A stretch of DNA of 64,000 nucleotides from Vibrio sp. S9_S30 (lineage in GTDB: Bacteria; Pseudomonadota; Gammaproteobacteria; Enterobacterales; Vibrionaceae). The position numbers were made by a program, and so were the translations under genes. Location: positions 62,001 through 126,000 of the forward strand of contig NZ_JAAUWT010000007.1 in assembly GCF_014694455.1 (NCBI RefSeq). The letters run 5' to 3'. Shown here in pieces: positions 59,104 through 64,000 of this stretch (position 1 is its first letter; every line of letters starts with the position of its first letter). Under the pieces are notes generated by a model that was not told where the DNA came from, searched no databases, and saw only the letters and a program-made list of their open reading frames with translations.

Positions 59104-59736
59104 ATGGTTCTAGGTAAACCTCAAACCGATCCAACATTAGAGTGGTTCCTTTCACACTGTCATATTCATAAGTACCCTTCCAAGAGTACTCTGATTCATG
59201 CGGGTGAAAAGGCAGAGACCCTGTACTACATTGTGAAAGGTTCTGTTGCCGTACTTATCAAGGATGAAGAAGGCAAAGAAATGATCTTGTCTTACCTCAA
59301 CCAAGGCGATTTCATTGGTGAACTTGGTCTATTTGAAGAAGACCAAGAACGTACCGCTTGGGTACGCGCAAAGACGCCATGTGAAGTAGCAGAAATTTCA
59401 TTTAAGAAGTTCCGTCAGCTGATTCAGGTTAACCCTGATATTCTGATGCGTCTTTCTTCTCAAATGGCGAACCGTCTTCAGACTACCAGCCAAAAAGTAG
59501 GCGATCTTGCTTTCCTAGATGTGACTGGTCGTATCGCTCAAACGCTTCTGAACTTAGCGAAGCAACCCGATGCGATGACGCACCCAGATGGCATGCAAAT
59601 CAAAATTACACGCCAAGAAATCGGGCAGATTGTCGGCTGTTCACGTGAAACCGTTGGTCGTATTCTGAAAATGCTGGAAGAGCAAAACCTCATTTCAGCA
59701 CACGGTAAAACTATCGTGGTGTACGGAACGCGTTAA
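59104..59736 (+). CDS. crp: cAMP receptor protein
   Basis: 210 residues. Global cAMP-responsive regulator. cAMP contacts E73 (G-E-L-G) and R83 (E-R-T-A) are present and DNA-contact residues R181, E182 and R186 (C-S-R-E-T-V-G-R) keep their E. coli numbering. Length is identical to E. coli CRP. Gene follows prkB after 243 bases of regulatory DNA and ends with its own terminator. Confidence 0.98.
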   Translation: MVLGKPQTDPTLEWFLSHCHIHKYPSKSTLIHAGEKAETLYYIVKGSVAVLIKDEEGKEMILSYLNQGDFIGELGLFEEDQERTAWVRAKTPCEVAEISFKKFRQLIQVNPDILMRLSSQMANRLQTTSQKVGDLAFLDVTGRIAQTLLNLAKQPDAMTHPDGMQIKITRQEIGQIVGCSRETVGRILKMLEEQNLISAHGKTIVVYGTR

Positions 59737-59794
59737 GCACTGTATTTCTCTAAAGAATTACAGCTCGATGAAAAATCAACGTTTCGGAAAAAAC

Positions 59795-59823
59795 AAAACC
59801 ACCAATATCATTGGTGGTTTTTT
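59795..59823 (+). terminator. terminator of crp
   Basis: The stem AAAACCACCAAT / ATTGGTGGTTTT with loop ATC runs into a T-run to 59823. Confidence 0.85.
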
Positions 59824-59891
59824 GCTTTTTTACTCTTTCTAGTTTTTACTCTCTAACTCTTTTATTCCCTATGATAAAGAGATCTATAACC

Positions 59892-60629
59892 CTAGAGAGA
59901 ACGCTGCCTTACCGCTTCAAACAGACAAATACCGGAGGCCACTGAAACGTTCAAGCTGGACACACTGCCAGCCATCGGGATTTTAATCAGATCATCGCAC
60001 GTCTCACGCGTTAACCGCCGCATGCCATCACCTTCTGCCCCCATAACGATCGCTAATGGTCCAGAAAGTTTCGCTTGATAGATGTCATGAGTCGCTTCCC
60101 CAGCCGTCCCTACAAACCAAACGCCTTGTTCTTGCAACGCTCGCATGGTTCGAGCAAGATTGGTCACTCGTACTAACGGCACCGTTTCTGCGGCACCGCA
60201 TGCAACTTTACTGACCGTTGCTGTTAATGGCGATGAACGATCCTTAGGAACAATAACTGCTGCAACACCCGCCGCATCGGCATTCCTTAAACAGGCACCA
60301 AGGTTATGCGGATCGGTCACACCATCCAATACTAATAACAGCGGCTGTTCATGTTGGGCCAAAATCCCATCTAAGTCGTTTTCATTCAATGGTTTCGCTG
60401 GCTTAACACGTGCAATAATGCCTTGGTGACTGGCACCACTGGCTTTGTCATCCAACGCTTTTCTGCCCATTTGCTGAATGGATACTCCAACGTTTTGCAA
60501 TTCATTCAGTAGCGGCAATAATCGCTCGTCTTGGCGACCTTTTAAAACGTATGCCTCAATAAAACGCACCGGATCATTTTCCAGCACTGCTTTTACAGCG
60601 TGAATGCCATAAATATATTCGTTACTCAT
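59892..60629 (-). CDS. rlmB: 23S rRNA (guanosine-2'-O-)-methyltransferase RlmB
   Basis: 245 residues. Methylates G2251 of 23S rRNA with S-adenosylmethionine. N-terminal substrate domain (1-75, [12 protein letters not shown]) and SPOUT knot with [19 protein letters not shown] and [15 protein letters not shown]. Starts 17 bases after rnr, forming an RNA-processing pair. Confidence 0.96.
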   Translation of the reverse strand: MSNEYIYGIHAVKAVLENDPVRFIEAYVLKGRQDERLLPLLNELQNVGVSIQQMGRKALDDKASGASHQGIIARVKPAKPLNENDLDGILAQHEQPLLLVLDGVTDPHNLGACLRNADAAGVAAVIVPKDRSSPLTATVSKVACGAAETVPLVRVTNLARTMRALQEQGVWFVGTAGEATHDIYQAKLSGPLAIVMGAEGDGMRRLTRETCDDLIKIPMAGSVSSLNVSVASGICLFEAVRQRSL

Positions 60630-60646
60630 TACCTGACCTGTTCAGA

Positions 60647-63106
60647 TTATTTCTGTTTACCCTGAGACTTGCGATTTTTTGCTCGAGACTTCTTCTTGCG
60701 CACTTTTTCAGATTGGCTCTTTTTATGCGCTGATGAAGGCTCCTTCGAACCGTCGGGGCGCTTGGTGGGTTCAACCATCGCTTTCGCTTTTTCGCCCGGC
60801 TTTCTCGATTTTACTGCTGCCTTCTTTTTACTTTTCGCTTTTTTATCAGACTGCGCGGCACGCTTCTTGGCTGTTTTGCCTTTTCCACGTAGCTTACGGC
60901 TTGTTTCGACCAGTTCAAAGTCAATTTGACGATCGTCCAAATTCACCGACAACACTTTGACTTTTACCGCATCGCCTAAACGATAAATATTACCGAAGCT
61001 TTCTCCGATAAGCCTTTGGCCAATGGGATCAAATTGATAGTAGTCATTCGCAAGAGAAGAAATATGCACGAGCCCATCAATGTGAAGTTCCGTTAAACGA
61101 ACAAAAAAGCCAAAGCCAGTGACATTGGCAATGACACCATCCAACTCCTCACCGACATGATCTTGCATGTATTCACATTTCAGCCAATCCGACACCTCAC
61201 GCGTGGCATCATCTGCACGACGCTCTGTCATGGAACACTGTTCACCGTACACATCCATATCATCAAAGGAGTAATGGAATCCACCTGTGGGTGTCCAGCG
61301 ATCGGTATTACGACCTGCTTCTTTGGCAATTAAATACTTAATGGCACGATGCAACAACAAATCAGGGTAGCGTCTAATCGGCGACGTAAAGTGCGCGTAT
61401 CGTTTCAGCGCTAAGCCAAAGTGACCTGCATTATCGGCATTGTAAACCGCCTGCTTCATTGAGCGAAGTAGCATGGTTTGAATGAGCTCTTTATCCTGAC
61501 GCTCACCAATCTGTTTTATCAAGTGGGCGTAATCTGTTGGAGAGGGTTCTAAGCCACCCGTTAGGTTGAGTCCAAGCTCACCAAGGAAATCGCGAAACCC
61601 TTGTAAACGTTCTTCTCCGGGTGTTTCGTGAATACGGTAAAGTGAAGGCTCCTTCGCTTTTTCGACCAAAGAGGCTGAGGCAATATTGGCTAAAATCATG
61701 CATTCTTCGATGATCTTATGTGCGTCATTACGAATGACAGGCTCAATTCGGTCAATCTTACGGTCCGAATTGAAAATAAATTTAGCTTCAATGGTTTCAA
61801 ACTCAATGGCTCCACGGCTATCACGCGCTTGCTTCAGTACGCCGTACATTTTATGCAGTTCTTCGAGATGTGAAACCAGTGGTTTGTAGCGTTCACGAAG
61901 TGCTTCATCCCCATCCAATATTGCACCAACTTTGTTGTACGTTAAGCGGGCATGGGAGTTCATCACGGCTTCGTAATGTTGGTATCCAGATAACTTCCCT
62001 GAAGCAGAGATCGTCATTTCACAGACCATGCACAAACGATCGACTTGTGGGTTTAAGGAGCACAACCCGTTAGACAGCACCTCAGGTAACATTGGAACCA
62101 CCTGCGATGGGAAATAGACAGAGTTTCCTCGATTGATGGCTTCTTTATCCAAAGCCGTATTAGGGCGAACATAATAGCTCACATCCGCAATGGCCACCCA
62201 GAGTCGCCAACCGCCACTGCGTTTCGCTTCACAATAGACAGCATCATCGAAATCTCGAGCATCTTCTCCATCGATTGTGACCAATGGCAATTCACGCAAG
62301 TCCACTCGCCCTTTCTTTGCTTCTTCAGGAACATGCTCCGTTAGGTCCGCAATTTGTTTATCGACCTCTTCAGGCCAAACATCCGGAATTTGATGTGTAC
62401 GGATGGCGATTTGGGTTTCCATTCCCGGAGCCATATTTTCCCCTAGCACCTCGAGTATTTGCCCTGTCATCCCACGAGATCGGCTTGCTCGACTTGTAAT
62501 CTCTATGACGACAACATTGCCCATTCGGGCTCCGCAGCGATGCTCTTTAGGAATGAGGATATCTTGGCTAATGCGAGAATCATCCGGCACGACATATGAG
62601 TACTCGTGCTCCATAAAATAGCGACCGACAATTTGAGTTTTGCGCTCTTCCAATATCCGAACAAGGCGCCCTTCCTTACGACCACGTTTGTCCATCCCAG
62701 AGGGTTGCACCAATACGTAATCACCATGGATGATGGTTCTCATCTGGTGATGAGGCAGTAGAATATCGTTATCTCTTCCTTTGCTGCCTTCAGGTCTTAC
62801 CCATCCAAATCCGTCTTTGTGTCCAATCACATACCCTTTAGTCAGTTCAAGTTTCTCTGGCAATACATAGCATTGACGACGAGTAAACACCAACTGTCCA
62901 TCACGCTCCATCGCACGTAAACGTCGACGAAGTCCTTCATACTGCTCCTCCCCTGTGAGTTCCAGTGCGTCAAACATATCATTTCGATTCATCGGCACGT
63001 TTGCCTGAGTCAGAAATTCAATAATGAACTCCCGGCTAGGAATCGGATTTTCATATTTATCGGATTCACGCTCAGCAAAAGGATCAATGGGAGTGTTTTG
63101 AGACAT
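60647..63106 (-). CDS. rnr: ribonuclease R
   Basis: 819 residues. A 3'-to-5' exoribonuclease that degrades structured RNA. Order: N-terminal winged-helix (about 22-85), two cold-shock domains, RNB catalytic domain ([13 protein letters not shown] near 275, with the metal-binding aspartates), S1 domain (about 650-735) and a lysine-rich tail that ends the protein. A 12-base palindrome AGCAGGCCTGCT (63108-63119) lies just before the start. Confidence 0.97.
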   Translation of the reverse strand: MSQNTPIDPFAERESDKYENPIPSREFIIEFLTQANVPMNRNDMFDALELTGEEQYEGLRRRLRAMERDGQLVFTRRQCYVLPEKLELTKGYVIGHKDGFGWVRPEGSKGRDNDILLPHHQMRTIIHGDYVLVQPSGMDKRGRKEGRLVRILEERKTQIVGRYFMEHEYSYVVPDDSRISQDILIPKEHRCGARMGNVVVIEITSRASRSRGMTGQILEVLGENMAPGMETQIAIRTHQIPDVWPEEVDKQIADLTEHVPEEAKKGRVDLRELPLVTIDGEDARDFDDAVYCEAKRSGGWRLWVAIADVSYYVRPNTALDKEAINRGNSVYFPSQVVPMLPEVLSNGLCSLNPQVDRLCMVCEMTISASGKLSGYQHYEAVMNSHARLTYNKVGAILDGDEALRERYKPLVSHLEELHKMYGVLKQARDSRGAIEFETIEAKFIFNSDRKIDRIEPVIRNDAHKIIEECMILANIASASLVEKAKEPSLYRIHETPGEERLQGFRDFLGELGLNLTGGLEPSPTDYAHLIKQIGERQDKELIQTMLLRSMKQAVYNADNAGHFGLALKRYAHFTSPIRRYPDLLLHRAIKYLIAKEAGRNTDRWTPTGGFHYSFDDMDVYGEQCSMTERRADDATREVSDWLKCEYMQDHVGEELDGVIANVTGFGFFVRLTELHIDGLVHISSLANDYYQFDPIGQRLIGESFGNIYRLGDAVKVKVLSVNLDDRQIDFELVETSRKLRGKGKTAKKRAAQSDKKAKSKKKAAVKSRKPGEKAKAMVEPTKRPDGSKEPSSAHKKSQSEKVRKKKSRAKNRKSQGKQK

Positions 63107-63157
63107 AAGCAGGCCTGCTATAGATTGGATAGACTCTAAGTATATCTAAATCTGACG

Positions 63158-63295
63158 ATGACCGACAGCGCACACCGCTTTCTCGAGAAATATATCGCCA
63201 CATGGAAGGAATACGCTACAAGACAGCCAATTATTCGTCATATTGGACACATTGCTCCATACAGTGTCACGGATATTCAACCAAACAAAAGTTAG
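63158..63295 (+). other. 45-codon ORF, possible gene remnant
   Basis: A plus-strand reading frame between rnr and the YejM-type gene. It reads M-T-D-S-A-H-R-F-L-E-K-Y and has F, Y, W and P spaced as at the N-terminus of Syd (F8, Y12, W16, P24), but no ribosome site is visible and it stops after 45 residues. It may be chance or a decayed gene. Confidence 0.25.
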
Positions 63296-63323
63296 ACAAT
63301 ATATAAACCTAACAAATGCCTGC

Positions 63324-63353
63324 TTGAAATTTTGCAAGGTTCCTTTGTACAAT
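63324..63353 (+). promoter_or_regulatory. promoter candidate of the YejM-type gene
   Basis: TTGAAA (63324-63329) and TACAAT (63348-63353) are 18 bases apart, about 33 bases upstream of the ATG. Confidence 0.5.
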
Positions 63354-63385
63354 ACTTACTCTTTTTTGTTCGTCCAATCATATTT

Positions 63386-64000
63386 ATGTCATTTTCTATA
63401 CTTCGCGATAACCTTCGCTTTAACTCGCGATGGATTTTTTGCCTCTTAATATTGAACGCTGTTTTATTGTCAGCGATAGGCCTGCCTTATGTCAGCTGGA
63501 TGGATATTCCAGAAGGTAGCTGGTTATCCTACCCTTACATTTTTTCGACTCAAATTGGACTGTTTGGTCTGATGGCGCTGCTGTGCGCCCTGCCTTCTCT
63601 GCTGCTGGTCTGGCTGCCAACGCGTGTCTTTAGATTCATCGCTGTACTGCCTTTCATCGCCACTGCAGCTTTAGTGGCTATCGATACCCAAGTGTATAAC
63701 CAGTACCGCTTTCACCTAAATGGCTTTGTCTTTGAATTGCTACTTCAAGGTGGAGAACAAGTCATTGATGTATCGTGGTTTACATTGCTGGCTGGAGGGG
63801 TGGTTGCATTTGGTCTTATCAACGCCATCATTATGACCATCGTCTTAGCGAATCGTTGGATAGAAGCAAAAAAACGCTACTTGCTACTCGGAATGACAGT
63901 TTGGTTTAGCTGCCTTGTGTTCAGCCAATTTACTCACGCCTGGAAGTATGCCAATTTCGATCAAGTGATCCCAAGTTATAGCCATCATTGGCCACTTTAT
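63386..64000 (+). CDS. YejM/PbgA-type inner-membrane protein (DUF3413), N-terminal part, cut by window end
   Basis: The frame is open from the ATG at 63386 for 205 codons to the last base, so the gene continues outside. It begins M-S-F-S-I-L-R-D-N-L with about five membrane segments. The segment I-D-T-Q-V-Y-N-Q-Y-R-F-H-L-N-G matches the YejM motif S-E-V-F-T-R-F-H-L-N-P seen in DUF3413 proteins. Full-length members add a periplasmic sulfatase-like domain and control lipopolysaccharide synthesis through LapB. No such domain is visible yet because of the truncation. Confidence 0.75.
   Translation, partial: MSFSILRDNLRFNSRWIFCLLILNAVLLSAIGLPYVSWMDIPEGSWLSYPYIFSTQIGLFGLMALLCALPSLLLVWLPTRVFRFIAVLPFIATAALVAIDTQVYNQYRFHLNGFVFELLLQGGEQVIDVSWFTLLAGGVVAFGLINAIIMTIVLANRWIEAKKRYLLLGMTVWFSCLVFSQFTHAWKYANFDQVIPSYSHHWPLY

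Overview
The window is chromosomal DNA of a gammaproteobacterium, most likely a member of the Vibrionaceae. The evidence is protein-level resemblance of the translation-machinery genes to Vibrio sequences, a gene order that joins the cys sulfate-assimilation block, the S10/spc/alpha ribosomal operons, the str operon and the fkpA-slyX-slyD-kefGB-yheSTU-prkB-crp block, and Vibrio-type families such as TIGR03899, DUF3299 and DUF2780. It is mostly core genome. I see no phage, insertion sequence, CRISPR array, tRNA or rRNA gene.

Layout. 1-1.9 kb: the end of an ABC transporter (ATPase, FtsX-type permease) with a DUF3299 periplasmic protein, resembling the zinc-responsive zrg locus of Vibrio. 2-3.1 kb: an unlisted 34-residue membrane mini-gene on the minus strand and a TIGR03899 gene. 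3.2-8.9 kb (minus): sulfate activation and sirohaem genes cobA-cysD-cysN-SLC13 transporter-cysC. 9.3-11.3 kb: periplasmic nucleotidase cpdB. 11.3-13.1 kb: two unknown exported proteins facing a Crp/Fnr-type regulator. 13.1-19.9 kb: elaA, an EamA exporter, then a tight six-gene operon (DedA-like protein, ATP-grasp ligase, DinB-like metal protein, NRDE/TANGO2 protein, exported YHS protein, OlsF-like two-domain acyltransferase) that I think is the most interesting unit here. 19.9-23.4 kb: ytfB-like gene, fklB, DUF2780 protein and an O-acetylhomoserine sulfhydrylase.

23.4-37.1 kb (minus) holds 28 genes of the S10, spc and alpha ribosomal operons, with secY and rpoA, a recognisable alpha-operon leader in front of rpsM and a strong S10 promoter. 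37.4-38.2 kb: bfr and bfd for iron storage and release. 38.4-42.9 kb: tuf, fusA, rpsG, rpsL with a near-consensus promoter. 43-44.8 kb: tusBCD and yheO. 45-49.1 kb: fkpA, a WD40 lipoprotein gene, slyX, an isoaspartyl peptidase, slyD and yheV. 49.2-51.5 kb: kefB-kefG potassium efflux.

51.6-59.7 kb: yheS and a TIGR02444 gene, then a three-gene cassette (flavin-type oxidase fold, LysE exporter, divergent MocR regulator) that separates yheS from yheT, then yheT, yheU, prkB and crp, with a CRP-like operator upstream of crp. 59.9-63.1 kb (minus): rnr-rlmB. 63.4 kb to the end: the N-terminal part of a YejM/PbgA-type inner-membrane protein, cut by the window edge.

Together the genes serve translation, protein folding (FKBP proteins), sulfur assimilation and tRNA thiolation, envelope lipids and metal homeostasis. 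Product assignments come from reading motifs, lengths and neighbourhood; no database search was run.
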